A stretch of DNA of 64,000 nucleotides, from contig NC_091369.1 in assembly GCF_038502225.1 (NCBI RefSeq), forward strand, positions 13,653,969 through 13,717,968, in the 5' to 3' direction. This DNA is from Cherax quadricarinatus. Taxonomy: Eukaryota; Arthropoda; Malacostraca; Decapoda; Parastacidae. Below the pieces are notes generated by a model, which was not told the origin of the DNA, ran no database searches, and saw only the letters and a program-made list of their open reading frames with translations. Below are positions 1-10,244 of this stretch, in pieces (the first letter of the stretch is position 1; each line of letters starts with the position of its first letter). A program made the position numbers and the translations under genes.

Positions 1-77
1 GTGTGGCGCTGGAAGGGGTGGCCCTGAAAGGGGTGACGCTGGAAAGGGTGACGCTGGAAGGGGTGACGCTGGAAGAG
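1..77. repeat. Short minisatellite at the window edge, unit about 15 bp
   Basis: Four to five imperfect copies of GTGACGCTGGAAGGG run from the first base to about 77. The array probably continues outside the window. No coding meaning is evident. Confidence 0.8.
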
Positions 78-291
78 TGCAAACTGACGTTTGCTGGTGC
101 TGACCGAAATAGGGAGTCCATTTTCTTTTTTCGTCCTCTTTCCCCCTTGGTGCAGTCAAGAGGCAAGTTTAGTGGTGCGTGAGGCCATATTACTCTGTGG
201 TGTGAGAAGGCAAAACCTCGCTATTTTTGCTTGAGCTGAAGGGAAACGTTCTCTAATTGGCAAAGCCAGGAGAAAGAGAGGGAAAGAGAGT

Positions 292-292
<1 letters not shown>

Positions 293-374
<82 letters not shown>
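293..374. repeat. (GA)n microsatellite
   Basis: About 40 near-perfect GA dinucleotides. Open frames across it on both strands (Ser-Leu or Arg-Glu repeats) are products of the simple repeat. Confidence 0.97.
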
Positions 375-487
375 TTTTCATAACCAATAACCAGTACAGT
401 TTGAAAGTAAATTCCGTCTCTCAAGCCTGCCGAAGCTAAATGCCGTGGTAGCAAAATTAACAGAGTGAAGGGTAGACTGCAAATTCT

Positions 488-640
488 AGGGCTGCAAGAA
501 GGCTTTTGACACTGCATCTCTCAGGATACAGGGACAAACACTGGACTTACAGGCAAGAATAACAGGAGATGCGATACAGTGAATTAAAGAATACCTGATA
601 AGGCGCCAAAGAGTGGCGAAAAAGAGGTGTTAGAATAGGC
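488..640 (+). pseudogene. LINE-A reverse transcriptase scrap
   Basis: Translation in mixed frames gives CKKAFDT, then QARITGDAIQ and IKEYL. These match in order the segment CKKAFDTVPHKRLLQKLEDQ / AHITGKALQWIREYL of the better LINE-A copy near 63.6 kb. CKKAFDT contains the first catalytic Asp region of non-LTR reverse transcriptases. A stop replaces the Trp codon and there are frameshifts, so it is dead. The flanking 640-880 is not recognised. Confidence 0.6.
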
Positions 641-904
641 AACCTCTGCAAGTAGGGTAACACAAATGTTCGTACTTTTCCCGGTAGTGTTTCTGCTAAT
701 TAAACAGATAAAACCTTTACGGTGTTTCACCCACAGTGAATGAAGTTCCTCATGACCTATGGCACTACACACTACGTATGTCAGGCCAGTCTTGGAACCC
801 ACACTCGGTAAAGCATGTCGAAAAATAGAAGAAAGTGCAGACTACTCCCAGAATTAAGGTGACTGAACAATGAGGGAAGACTAAATGAACTGAACTTTAC
901 AAAT

Positions 905-990
905 TATACCACGGGCGGGGTTAGAACCCGCGATCAGAGAGTCTCAAAACTCCAGACCGTTGCGTTAGCCACTGGACCAGCTAGCCACAA
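905..990 (-). repeat. SINE-1 body (tRNA-related)
   Basis: Read on the minus strand it has a tRNA-like A-box region (TAGCTGGTCCAGTGGCTAA) and a good B box (GGTTCTAACCCC). The same body recurs at 1443, 33971, 42539 and 57916. The conserved ATCGT-hairpin tail seen in other copies is missing here. It has no plausible acceptor stem, so it is a SINE fragment and not a tRNA gene. Confidence 0.75.
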
Positions 991-1247
991 TAAGATTTAT
1001 CCAACTAAGTATATTTATACACCATAGGAAGGTTAGCATAGGCACCTCTGTGACCACAAATGCAAGTTTTTACAGACGAATCTCCAGCTAGCGTGGCCGT
1101 GACGAACTCTAGCTCAAGTCCCATCAAAACCGTCAACATGACTCACGAAAGTAGAGGGTGGACAAGGATAGAATGTTTTACAAATTGTAAACAGGTACTC
1201 GAGGTCACAGCTGTAAGTTAAAGTAATATACAAGTCACAAGCATGTC

Positions 1248-1372
1248 GAGAATTATTTCTTCAGTTTCAGGATGCCTAAGAAGTAAAATGACCTGGATGA
1301 AGAAGTGATAAGGGCAGGCTCAATACAGAGTTTTAAGAAGAGGTATGACAAGGCCCACAAAGCTATAATGGA
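1248..1372 (+). pseudogene. LINE-A C-terminal fragment
   Basis: Broken frames read YFFSFR, NDLDEEVIRAG and SIQSFKKRYDKAHK. This is the C-terminal block (YFFSHRVV..WNSL..VVEAG.I.SFK.RYD.AHG) found at 7.8, 9.6, 61.4 and 62.7 kb. The copy lacks the reverse transcriptase and the 3' tail. Confidence 0.7.
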
Positions 1373-1442
1373 AAGTACAAAGAAGTACACAAGAATCCCA
1401 CTAATCTTAAGTCTCTCTGGCTGTTGTGGTAAATGATACAAT

Positions 1443-1500
1443 CCATACCACGGGTGGGGTTTGAACCCGCTGTCCGAGTGTCTCAAAACTCCAGACCCTT
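1443..1500 (-). repeat. SINE-1 body, truncated
   Basis: Repeats the B-box half of the 905-990 element (ACCACGGGTGGGG, GAACCCGC, CAAAACTCCAGACC on the plus strand). It ends abruptly at 1500. Confidence 0.7.
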
Positions 1501-1724
1501 GTCATGAGATGCCGTATATAATCTTTTATACTAAGAATAATGTGATTACTTAACCTTACACCAACACACAGATATAATTACCTTAAGTTTACCGCGGACA
1601 CACAGTGATGAAATAAGACATTTGGAAAGTTAATACTTACTTAAAACATAGAGAGCAATGATATAACAGATAATTGATTTAAAAAGAGACTGACTACCCT
1701 TTTCTTATATAAGTATTGCTACAC

Positions 1725-2693
1725 GCTTTGTCATAGAATCGACCAATGTCGAACACATTTTGGTAAGTTATTCGTTGCGGTACCAATCCTAATAACAGCA
1801 GCAATTAGCTTCTGCAGAGCTGAAGAGTACTGTTTCACGATCCTGCCTTTGGTTACTCTCTATAGAATCTCCATTGGGATGAAGTCAGGAGAGTTTCCAG
1901 GCCAGTTTAGAAAGCTTAGCTCACTCTCTTGGAAGAATGTCAGTATTTTTCTGGAAGTGTAGCATGGAGCAAGATCCCGCTGGAAAATGCCTTCTCCATC
2001 AGAAAAGTCTATCTACAATGGGAAGCAAATGAGTTGCCAGGATTGTCTTGTATTTGTAACTGTTCATCGTTCCCTCACCAATAACAAGCCATTCAGGGCC
2101 TTTAGCAGTAAAACTAACCCAAAACATCTTAGGTGGGTGTTTTGGCACATGTTGAATGTGTTCATTAAGAAGAGGTTCGCCTTTGCTCCGTCTCACTACC
2201 GCTGATCTTTAACCCATATACTTCACAATGCGCCTCATCTGAAAATATCTTTTCTTCATCCATCTGTCTCCCATCCCTTATGATCGAGTGCCCATAACAG
2301 CCGTTTTTCCTTCATAGCAGCAGCCAAAATTTGTTTCTTTACTGACTTTCTGGTAGTTCTGCCAACTTCAAGGAGCCTTCGTCGAACACTCGAAGAATCA
2401 ACATTTACGCCAACTGAAGCCAAATCTCTCTGTACATATTTGCTAGTTTTCTTGCTATCTTTCACACTATTTCATATCATAGCCTTGTCATCGTGAGGTG
2501 CTGGTCTGAGTTTTGTTTCACATCTTTCTCGACGCAGCGCTCCACAATCACCGGTGTCGTCACCTCACTTCAGAATCCGACCAGCAGTTGACTTTGCTAG
2601 ACTCAGATTTTCAGCGATCTGACTGAAACTCAATTCAGCATGTTTTCTAAGAGCTACAACATTTGCACGCTTGCTAGGTGTAACATCCATCAT
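1725..2693 (-). pseudogene. Tc1/mariner-like transposase, decayed
   Basis: A cut-and-paste transposase read from Met at 2693 down to about 1725. The N-terminal DNA-binding part (SKRANVVALRKHAELSFSQI, then IAENLSLAKSTAGRILK) is followed by YVQRDLASVGVNVDSSSVRR and RRLLEVGRT, and then by a Tc1-like catalytic region. There FSDEAH holds the first Asp, RDLAPCYTS is the degenerate second-Asp block, and NWPGNSPDFIPMEIL is the block with the third acidic residue. Stops after RILK, after MEIL and elsewhere, plus frameshifts between blocks, make it non-functional. Family members are about 340 residues, which fits the ~970 bp span. Terminal inverted repeats were not identified. Confidence 0.85.
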
Positions 2694-2841
2694 GAGTTTA
2701 AGAAGTATTCATGAACTGAAGGGGAGAATTTGGCGAAACCGCATTCACTCACAGAGCACGCTTGCAGGAATAGCCTTACAGAACAACAGCTGTTGTAGCA
2801 CTGACGAGAGTCGCAGGTTAACACCACAGCTGGATGGTTGC

Positions 2842-2871
2842 CAGAAGTTGGTAGCAAACTACCAACTTCTG
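2842..2871. repeat. Perfect 13-bp palindrome
   Basis: Arms CAGAAGTTGGTAG and CTACCAACTTCTG surround a CAAA loop. It lies just outside the Tc1-like relic and may be part of that element's end. Confidence 0.7.
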
Positions 2872-2963
2872 CAAACTACATTAAGCTGGAGATCTGGAGA
2901 TTAAGACATATGTGAGATAAATAAAAAAAAAAATTACTCCTGTCCCAATTAATCTGCACACTA

Positions 2964-3064
<101 letters not shown>

Positions 3065-3184
3065 CCTCTTTCCGAATTACACATGTTTACTGAAACATCA
3101 ATTTAAACTTTCTATATTCAATTAGTTCATATAAGTTTATTTATGTTTGTCTGAAGTTGAAATGAGGCGAGTGACATACCATCT

Positions 3185-5575
3185 GGACACTTCAAGTTCC
3201 TCCAGTAGAGTTTTCCCTGCAGAGTATCTCCAGTAGAGTTTCTCCACAGGAATTACTCCGGTACAGTTTTTCCAGTAGTTTTCTCTACAAAGTTTCTCCA
3301 GTAGAGTTTCTCCACTGGAATTACTCTGGTACAGTTTCTCCAGTAGAGTTTTCTTACAGAGTTTCTCCAGTAGAGTTTTCCCTGCAGAGTTTCTCCAGTA
3401 GAGTTTCTCCACTGGAATTACTCCGGTACAGTTTCTCCAGTAGTTTTCCCTACAGAGTTTCTCCAGTAGAGTTTCTCCACTGGAATTACTCCGGTACAGT
3501 TTCTCCAGTAGAGTTTTCTTACAGAGTTTCTCCAGTAGAGTTTTCCCTGCAGAGTTTCTCCAGTAGAGTTTTTCCACTGGAATTACTCCGGTACAGTTTC
3601 TCCAGTAGTTTTCCCTACTTAGTTTCTCCAGTAGAGTTTCTCCACTGGAATTACTCCGGTACAGTTTCTCCAGTAGAGTTTTCCCTGCAGAGTTTCTCCA
3701 GTAGAGTTTCTCCACTGGAATTACTCCGGTATAGTTTCTCCAGTAGAGTTTTCTTACAGAGTTTCTCCAGTAGAGTTTTCCTTGCAGAGTTTCTCCAGTA
3801 GAGTTTTTCCACTGGAATTACTCCGGTACAGTTTCTCCAGTAGTTTTCCCTACAGAGTTTCTCCAGTAGAGTTTCTCCACTGGAATTACTCCGGTACAGT
3901 TTCTCCAGTAGAGTTTTTCATGCAGAGTTTCTCCAGTAGAGTTTCTCCACAGGAATTACTCCGGTACAGTTTCTCCAGTAGTTTTCCCTACAGAGATTCT
4001 CCAGTAGAGTTTCTCCACTGGAATTACTCCAGTACAGTTTCTCCAGTAGAGTTTTCCCTGCAGAGTTTCTCCAGTAGAGTTTTTCCACTGGAATTACTCC
4101 GGTACAGTTTCTCCAGTAGTTTTCCCTACAGAGTTTCTCCAGTAGAGTTTCTCCACTGGAATTACTCCAGTACAGTTTCTCCAGTAGAGTTTTCCCTGCA
4201 GAGTTTCTCCAGTAGAGTTTCTCCACTGGAATTACTCCGGTACAGTTTCTCCAGTAGAGTTTTCTTACAGAGTTTCTCCAGTAGAGTTTTCCCTGCAGAG
4301 TTTCTCCAGTAGAGTTTTTCCACTGGAATTACTCCGGTACAGTTTCTCCAGTAGTTTTCCCTACAGAGTTTCTCCAGTAGAGTTTCTCCACTGGAATTAC
4401 TCCGGTACAGTTTCTCCAGTAGAGTTTTCCCTGCAGAGTTTCTCCAGTAGAGTTTCTCCACTGGAATTACTCCGGTATAGTTTCTCCAGTAGAGTTTTCT
4501 TACAGAGTTTCTCCAGTAGAGTTTTCCCTGCAGAGTTTCTCCAGTAGAGTTTTTCCACTGGAATTACTCCGGTACAGTTTCTCCAGTAGTTTTCCCTACA
4601 GAGTTTCTCCAGTAGAGTTTCTCCACTGGAATTACTCCGGTACAGTTTCTCCACTAGAGTTTTCCATGCAGAGTTTCTCCAGTAGAGTTTCTCCACAGGA
4701 ATTACTCCGGTACAGTTTCTCCAGTAGTTTTCCCTACAGAGATTCTCCAGTAGAGTTTCTCCACTGGAATTACTCCGGTACAGTTTCTCCAGTAGAGTTT
4801 TCCCTGCAGAGTTTCTCCAGTAGAGTTTCTCCACTGGAATTACTCCGGTACAGTTTCTCCAGTAGTTTTCCCTACAGAGTTTCTCCAGTAGAGTTTCTCC
4901 ACTGGAATTACTCCGGTACAGTTTCTCCAGTAGAGTTTTCTTACAGAGTTTCTCCAGTAGTTTTTTCCCTGCAGAGTTTCTCCAGTAGAGTTTTTCCACT
5001 GGAATTACTCCGGTACAGTTTCTCCAGTAGTTTTCCCTACAGAGTTTCTCCAGTAGAGTTTCTCCACTGGAATTACTCCGGTACAGTTTCTCCAGTAGAG
5101 TTTTCCCTGCAGAGTTTCTCCAGTAGAGTTTCTCCACTGGAATTACTCCGGTACAGTTTCTCCAGTAGAGTTTTCTTACAGAGTTTCTCCAGTAGAGTTT
5201 TCCCTGCAGAGTTTCTCCAGTAGAGTTTTCCCTGCAGAGTTTCTCCAGTAGAGTTTTTCCACTGGAATTACTCCGGTACAGTTTCTCCAGTAGTTTTCCC
5301 TACAGAGTTTCTCCAGTAGAGTTTCTCCACTGGAATTACTCCGGAACAGTTTCTCCAGTAGAGTTTTCCCTGCAGAGTTTCTCCAGTAGAGTTTCTCCAC
5401 TGGAATTACTCCGGTACAGTTTCTCCAGTAGAGTTTTCCTTAAAGAGTTTCTCCAGTAGAGTTTTCCATACAGAGTTTCTCCAGTAGAGTTTCTCCATTG
5501 AAATTACTCCAGTACAGTTTCTCCAGTAGAGTTTTCTCAGTAGTTCTCCAGTAGTTTCCTCAGTAGAGTTTCTCT
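3185..5575. repeat. 2.4-kb satellite built on CTCCAGTAGAGTTT
   Basis: Short words (CTCCAGTAGAGTTT, CTGCAGAGTTT, CCACTGGAATTACTCCGGTA) are arranged in a repeated order, which gives a higher-order unit. Both strands stay open over long stretches (plus MQSFSSRV, minus MEKLYWRNSAGKTLLEKL). No start context, signal sequence or non-repeat domain is present, so no protein is called. Copies near 5450-5575 decay toward the edge. Confidence 0.95.
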
Positions 5576-5855
5576 TCGACATGTAAACAATAAAAAAAAA
5601 AATCGGGTGAGAATGCTTCTTAATATTCCTACGACTTCATTCTGTGTTGACATGTGATAGCTAGAGGCAATAAAATCTCTCATTAGGCAGCTCTTTTTGG
5701 GTAAGACTTAAAATGTTTGAAGGAATATGAGCGAAACGTCTTTCATCCCTTTTTTCTTTCCTTCTCACTCGGCTTTCTTGTAAGTGAAAATGTTGATTTC
5801 GATGTAATTTTCCCTGTCTTGGTTGACAGTTTTCCCACAAATTTTATGTCGTAAA
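5576..5855. other. Unassigned spacer
   Basis: Non-repetitive AT-rich sequence with nothing recognisable except GAGCGAAACGTC near 5730. That string resembles the 3' half of the hammerhead-like motifs elsewhere, but no 5' half is present. Confidence 0.5.
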
Positions 5856-5868
5856 ACACACACACACA

Positions 5869-5902
<34 letters not shown>
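5856..5902. repeat. (AC)n upstream of a LINE-A copy
   Basis: Near-perfect AC run that ends within ten bases of the LINE-A fragment starting at 5912. Confidence 0.95.
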
Positions 5903-5911
<9 letters not shown>

Positions 5912-6136
5912 GGATGTTAGGAAGTATTTCATCAGTCTTAGGGTTGTTAGGAAGTGGAGCAACAATCTGGAGAGTGATATAGTGGAGGCAAGATCCATAT
6001 ATAACTGAGAATAAGTACGATAAATCTCGTGGAGCGAAGAGAAAGCGGACCTAGTGGCGACCAGTGAACAGGCGGGGCCACGAGCTGTGAATCGATCCCT
6101 ACAACTACATATATACGAGTATATATAGGCAGGTAC
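5912..6136 (+). mobile_element. LINE-A 3' end inside (AC)n
   Basis: Starts in the C-terminal block (GGATGTTAGGAAGTATTTC; protein DVRKYF.SLRVVRKWSNNLES). It continues through the non-coding 3' tail (GCGACCAGTGAACAGGCGGG, then ATCGATCCCTACAAC) to a diverged end AGGCAGGTAC. AC repeats adjoin both ends. Strongly 5' truncated. Confidence 0.8.
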
Positions 6137-6142
6137 ATACAC

Positions 6143-6201
<59 letters not shown>

Positions 6202-6208
6202 CACACAA
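6137..6208. repeat. (AC)n downstream of a LINE-A copy
   Basis: AC run with a few CG interruptions, continuous with the LINE-A tail. Confidence 0.95.
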
Positions 6209-6424
6209 AGACAAGTATCTACGTATTTGACAACAGCCTTTGGTAACCAACTAACACTGCCTGAGTTAAGGGAGCGACCAGCTTTTCTTTTCAGAGACTT
6301 AGTGTGCGATCTAGAGAGAAAATCCCTACAGGATGCTGTGCCCGCCCTCCATCTCTAGAGAACTACAAGAAGAGTTCGTAATATATAAACCACAGTACGG
6401 GCGGGGGTTACAACCCATGGCATG

Positions 6425-6490
6425 CGATTCGTAAAACTGGTTTGTTGGAGTGGTTTATTTCCAGTCGCGTTATTACGATTTCGTGAGTCG
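6425..6490 (+). repeat. SINE-1 tail remnant
   Basis: Contains TTATTACGATTTCGTGAGTC, the diagnostic SINE-1 3' end, preceded by a decayed body (CGGGCGGGGGTTACAACCC near 6399). Confidence 0.6.
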
Positions 6491-6640
6491 TAATACATAA
6501 TTAGAACAATAAGAAAAATGTATATAGATAGTTTAGTTGGAAATATAAAGTGAGCGGGTAGTTGATTGTTATGGTGGACGAGGGAGAAAACTGATACGCA
6601 CTTCTAAGGAAATTGGCTGATTTCGGATTAGAAACTAATT

Positions 6641-6715
6641 GAGTTCCTGAGGGAGATTCGAACTTGGAAACACTTGATTGCAAGCCTCGTACAATATCCA
6701 CTAAGCCATGGTGCT
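6641..6715 (-). repeat. tRNA-related sequence (Cys-like anticodon loop), probably a SINE
   Basis: The minus strand has an A box (TGGCTTAGTGG), a B box (GTTCGAATC) and a possible anticodon loop TTGCAAT with GCA at the anticodon position. The acceptor and anticodon stems do not pair well. It is therefore called a tRNA-derived repeat and not a working tRNA. Confidence 0.45.
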
Positions 6716-6766
6716 TCTGTAAAGAGGTTTTGAGTTTGCGTGTTAGTACGTCTCTCAGGCTGGGTG

Positions 6767-6768
6767 AA

Positions 6769-6850
<82 letters not shown>

Positions 6851-7140
6851 CCTGCCTGCCTGCCTATGCCTGTCTGTGCCTGTCATGCCTCCTGCCTGTT
6901 TGGTTGGCTGCCTGCCTGTCTGGCCTCTTGCCTATTTAGTTGGCTGACTGCCTGTCTGGCTTCTTGTCTATTTAATTGGCTGCCTGCCTGTCTGGACTCC
7001 TGCCTGTTTAGTTGGGTGACTGCCTGTCTGGCCTCTTGCCTATTTAGTTGGCTGCCTGCCTGTCTGGCCTCCTGCCTGTTTGGTTGGCTGCCTGCCTGTC
7101 TGGCCTCCTGCCTGTTTAGTTGGCTACCTGCCTGTCTACT
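6767..7140. repeat. (TGGC)n tract and 36-bp minisatellite
   Basis: A tetranucleotide TGGC run (6767-6850) grades into about six copies of a 36-bp unit containing GGCTGCCTGCCTGTCTGGCC. The 169-codon frame across it is repeat-encoded. Confidence 0.93.
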
Positions 7141-7597
7141 CACCAGCCTGCCTTACTACCTTCTTATATACCAGCCCGGCTGTCTATCTACTTGCTTGCT
7201 TATCCATTTACCTTCCTGTCTCTGTCAACATGCAGATCTCTCTTCTTAACTTACTTGCCTATCTAGCAGCCTACTGTTTCTCTCTCTCTCTCTCTTCTTT
7301 TTCCCTTGCTCAATCGTCTGTTTCGTTTCCTCTTTCTCTCTCTCTTCATCTACATTTACGTCCTCTTCCTTTTTCTCTCCGTTTTTATTTTCAATGTGAT
7401 TCCATACATAACTTTTATTTTCAATTCATTTTTATTCTCTACAACTGAAGAAAATGTATTCTGTGCATTTTTTTTATGTTGAATGTATTTGTTAGTGTAA
7501 CAAAAATGTTTATGCTTAGATATCGAATTATTTTTATAAATCATTTATCAATATTTTGATTTAAATTTGTTTCATACATGTTGTGAATTTTTACCGT

Positions 7598-7600
<3 letters not shown>

Positions 7601-7635
<35 letters not shown>
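7601..7635. repeat. (AC)n upstream of a LINE-A copy
   Basis: Perfect AC run that stops exactly where LINE-A sequence begins (CTGACGACACTGGAGGACAG). Confidence 0.95.
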
Positions 7636-7637
<2 letters not shown>

Positions 7638-8010
7638 GACGACACTGGAGGACAGGAGAGATAGGGGGGGGCATGATAACGACATACAAAATACTGAGAG
7701 GAATTGACAAGGTGGACAAAGACAGGATGTTCCAGAGATTGGACACAGTAACAAGGGGACACAGTTGGAAGCTGAAGACACAGATGAATCACAGGGATGT
7801 TAGGAAGTATTTCTTCAGCCACAGAGTAGTCAGTAAGTGGAATAGTTTGGGAAGCGATGTAGTGGAGGCAGGATCCATACATAGCTTTAAGCAGAGGTAT
7901 GATAAAGCTCACGGCTCAGGGAGAGTGACCTAGTAGCGATCAGTGAAGAGGCGGGGTCAGGAGCTCGGACTCGACCCCCGCAACCTCAACTAGGTGAGTA
8001 CAACTAGGTG

Positions 8011-8012
<2 letters not shown>
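7636..8012 (+). mobile_element. LINE-A 3' end inside (AC)n
   Basis: Encodes the C-terminal part of the LINE-A protein with the frame largely intact: ITTYKILRGIDKVDKDRMFQ, then RGHSWKLKTQMNHRDVRKYF, then FSHRVVSKWNSLGSDVVEAG, then SIHSFKQRYDKAHGSGRVT. The 3' tail follows (ACTCGACCCCCGCAACCTC) and ends in two copies of ACTAGGTGAGTAC. The CR1/L2-type assignment rests on the RT and C-terminal motifs of the longer copy at 62.5-63.9 kb. This copy is 5' truncated at an AC tract and cannot encode a reverse transcriptase. Confidence 0.85.

Positions 8013-8065
<53 letters not shown>
8013..8065. repeat. (AC)n downstream of a LINE-A copy
   Basis: Directly continues the GTGAGTAC end of LINE-A. Confidence 0.95.
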
Positions 8066-8067
<2 letters not shown>

Positions 8068-8127
8068 GGGGCCAGTAGCTGTGACTCGATCCCTGCAAAA
8101 ACATGTAGGTACGGACACACACACACA
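8066..8127 (+). mobile_element. Second LINE-A tail, about 48 bp, then (AC)n
   Basis: GGGGCCAGTAGCTGTGACTC, CGATCCCTGCAA and a degraded GTAGGTACGGAC match the last part of the LINE-A tail. AC repeats adjoin both sides. Confidence 0.7.
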
Positions 8128-8460
8128 GTCGGTCAATCCGGCCAAAAAAAAAAAAACCTGCTTATTCAAACACAAGAAAACGAAAAAGTTACGTCAAAAA
8201 TCTCCACACAAACAAACCCACACACACAATGCTTTCTAACTTTCTTTTTCCCCTCGTTTTGATTGGACAGTACACGTCTGACGTCACTAGTCACGTGATT
8301 CAGACTATCTCCTATATTCGTTCATGCAATCCTGCTCTCCGGTCTCGCATGTGGTTATGTGTCCTCGCTGTACGAGGAGTAGGGAGAAAGGGTAGAAGAA
8401 AGTATCTCACGAGTTACAGTATACTGTATCAGTGTCCCAGTAAATATACAAAATGAGAGA

Positions 8461-8463
<3 letters not shown>

Positions 8464-8556
<93 letters not shown>
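8464..8556. repeat. (AT)n microsatellite
   Basis: About 46 AT dinucleotides abutting the foldback element at 8557. Confidence 0.98.
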
Positions 8557-8559
<3 letters not shown>

Positions 8560-8584
8560 AAACAACCACTGTGAAAGAATAGTG

Positions 8585-8626
8585 AAATTCCAAGCGTTTT
8601 CGTGACTTCTCATATTATCAAGGAAC
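8585..8626 (-). ncRNA. Hammerhead-like motif, subfamily HH-D, left arm
   Basis: Minus strand: stem I GTTCC pairs with GGAAT (last pair G-T). The box is TTGATAA (canonical C3 and G8 are changed). Stem II is ATGA/TCAC with loop GAAG, followed by GAAA. The fold is kept, but the core changes make activity doubtful. Confidence 0.4.
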
Positions 8627-8633
8627 TATATAT

Positions 8634-8675
8634 AATTCCTTGATAATGTGAGAAGTCACGAAAGCGCTTGTAATT
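8634..8675 (+). ncRNA. Hammerhead-like motif, subfamily HH-D, right arm
   Basis: Plus strand: stem I ATTCC pairs with GTAAT (one mismatch). The box is TTGATAA with an extra T. Stem II is GTGA/TCAC with loop GAAG, then GAAA and the self-complementary AGCGCT for an intermolecular stem III. Confidence 0.4.
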
Positions 8676-9016
8676 TTACTATTCTTTCACAGTGGCTATT
8701 TTGCATATTCTGAAATCACCTGTTTATTGTGATCCTATTGCGTATATATATACATATATAACCAGTTTTTTAACATTATTTTTCTTATGATTGAAAATGG
8801 TAATCCTGGGAACTAAAAGTTATATGTTTCAGAGAGCACGAACTACAGCCAACAATATTGCTTGACATATATGAAAAAAGTTTAGAGTTGAAAAATAACC
8901 GAATGAAACCGTAATCCTTGCTCCGGGGCAGGTATAAGCCTGGATTTATTCACTTTGGGCTGGTGAGGTGGGGGTCTATGTATTGTGACTGTGGTGCTGT
9001 GTCGGGGACTTACCCC

Positions 9017-9063
<47 letters not shown>
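9017..9063. repeat. (TC)n microsatellite
   Basis: Pure TC run. Confidence 0.97.
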
Positions 9064-9069
<6 letters not shown>

Positions 9070-9303
9070 GTATCCCTACTTTTTGTACTTTATTTATATT
9101 ATCAAACCTTCAGCTGCTCCCCTCCTTCCCTTCATCACTCTCTGGCTTTGTTTCCTCCCATTCCTCGTCTCACTTCCATCTCTTCTTCTCTCCCATAGCC
9201 TCTTCACACCTCTTCCTCTACCCTCCACCAATTTCATGTCACTTATTTGAATCTCTCTAATTTCCGCTCTCTGACTTCTCGATGTACTTGAGCCTTGAGT
9301 GTC

Positions 9304-9315
9304 AACACACACACA

Positions 9316-9380
<65 letters not shown>
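9304..9380. repeat. (AC)n upstream of a LINE-A copy
   Basis: AC run with one TC interruption that ends at LINE-A base 9381. Confidence 0.95.
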
Positions 9381-9382
<2 letters not shown>

Positions 9383-9768
9383 CTACTAGGAGAGGTTAAG
9401 GGAATTTAACTTGACAACACTGGAGGGATAGGGGGGACATAACTTATAAAATACTGAGAGGAATTGGAAAGGGGGATAGGGACAGAATATTTGAGAGATG
9501 GGACACACCAACAAGGGGTCACAACTGGAAGTTGAAAACTCAGATGAGTCAAAGGGATGTTAGGAAGTATTTCTTCAATCACAGAGTTGTCAGGAAGAAT
9601 AATGTGGAAAGTGATGTAGTGGAGGCAGAATCCATACATAGCTTTAAAAAGAGGTATGATAAAGCTCATGAAGCAGGGAGAGACTGGACCTAGTAGTGAA
9701 GAGGAGAGGCCAGGAGCTATGAATCGACCCCTGTAACCACTATATGAGTAAAATTAGGCGAGTAATAA
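9381..9768 (+). mobile_element. LINE-A 3' end inside (AC)n
   Basis: Begins TCCTACTAGGAGAGGTTAAG and continues with CTTGACAACACTGGAGG. It encodes the decayed C-terminal block (RGHNWKLKTQMSQRDVRKYF, then FNHRVVRK, then VVEAESIHSFKKRYDKAHEA). The tail has ATCGACCCCTGTAACCAC and ends AGGCGAGTAA. Small deletions break the frame. Confidence 0.82.
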
Positions 9769-9797
9769 ACACACACACACACACACACACACACAAA
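9769..9797. repeat. (AC)n downstream of a LINE-A copy
   Basis: Short AC run continuous with the LINE-A tail. Confidence 0.93.
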
Positions 9798-9835
9798 ACC
9801 ACACACATTTTTGGCTGCCGTAGAGATACATTATG

Positions 9836-9945
9836 AAGAACAGAACACAAGAACTTAAGGGAAAACACTACTGCAGGCCTACTGGCCCATGCTAGACAAG
9901 TCATTCTCAAATCCAAACCCACTAACAAAAATATTCGCCCAACAC
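9836..9945. repeat. Interspersed repeat family X
   Basis: Shares AGAACTTAA, GCAGGCCTACTGGCCC, TCTCAAA, CAAACCCACTAA and AAAAATATT in order with 13768-13868. A weak relic is at 56985-57010. Family unknown. Confidence 0.6.
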
Positions 9946-10244
9946 ATTTTCAATGACAATGGAATCCAGAATCCAAGAAAAAAAACACAACGAGATGCGT
10001 AATAGATATTGACTTTCAAGTAATTTTTTGCCGTAATTCCTTTCTGGATAATATGATTTTTTTAGGTATAGGTTAGTGAAAGTAACATACAGATTAATTA
10101 GAAAGAAAAAATGTCTAAAGAAGACTATAGACATAAAGAAAATGGAAGGCTTATAAGGACATACAAATTAGAGAAGATTTTTGAACAGTGGATATAATGA
10201 AACAGAAGATTCTGTAAATATTGCTGAAAGGCTGACTGGGGACA

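Larger units (their letters stand above)
8557..8707. mobile_element. Foldback element with two HH-D hammerhead-like units
   Basis: Two ~70-bp arms (8557-8626 and 8634-8707) are reverse complements around a short AT-rich centre (ACTATATATAATT region). Each arm, read outward, carries TTGATAA, one extra T, a short stem II, GAAA, a self-complementary AGCGCT-type box and a stem I strand. It sits at the end of an (AT)n tract, as other foldbacks here do. It has no coding capacity. Confidence 0.75.

Noticed and set aside
905..990. Functional tRNA gene
   Set aside because: Repeated many times with different truncations and no acceptor stem, so a SINE.
3137..5400. MEKLYWRNSAGKTLLEKL repeat proteins
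   Set aside because: Satellite on both strands. The repeated Met starts are part of the unit.
6641..6715. Functional tRNA-Cys gene
   Set aside because: A and B boxes are good, but acceptor and anticodon stems do not pair.
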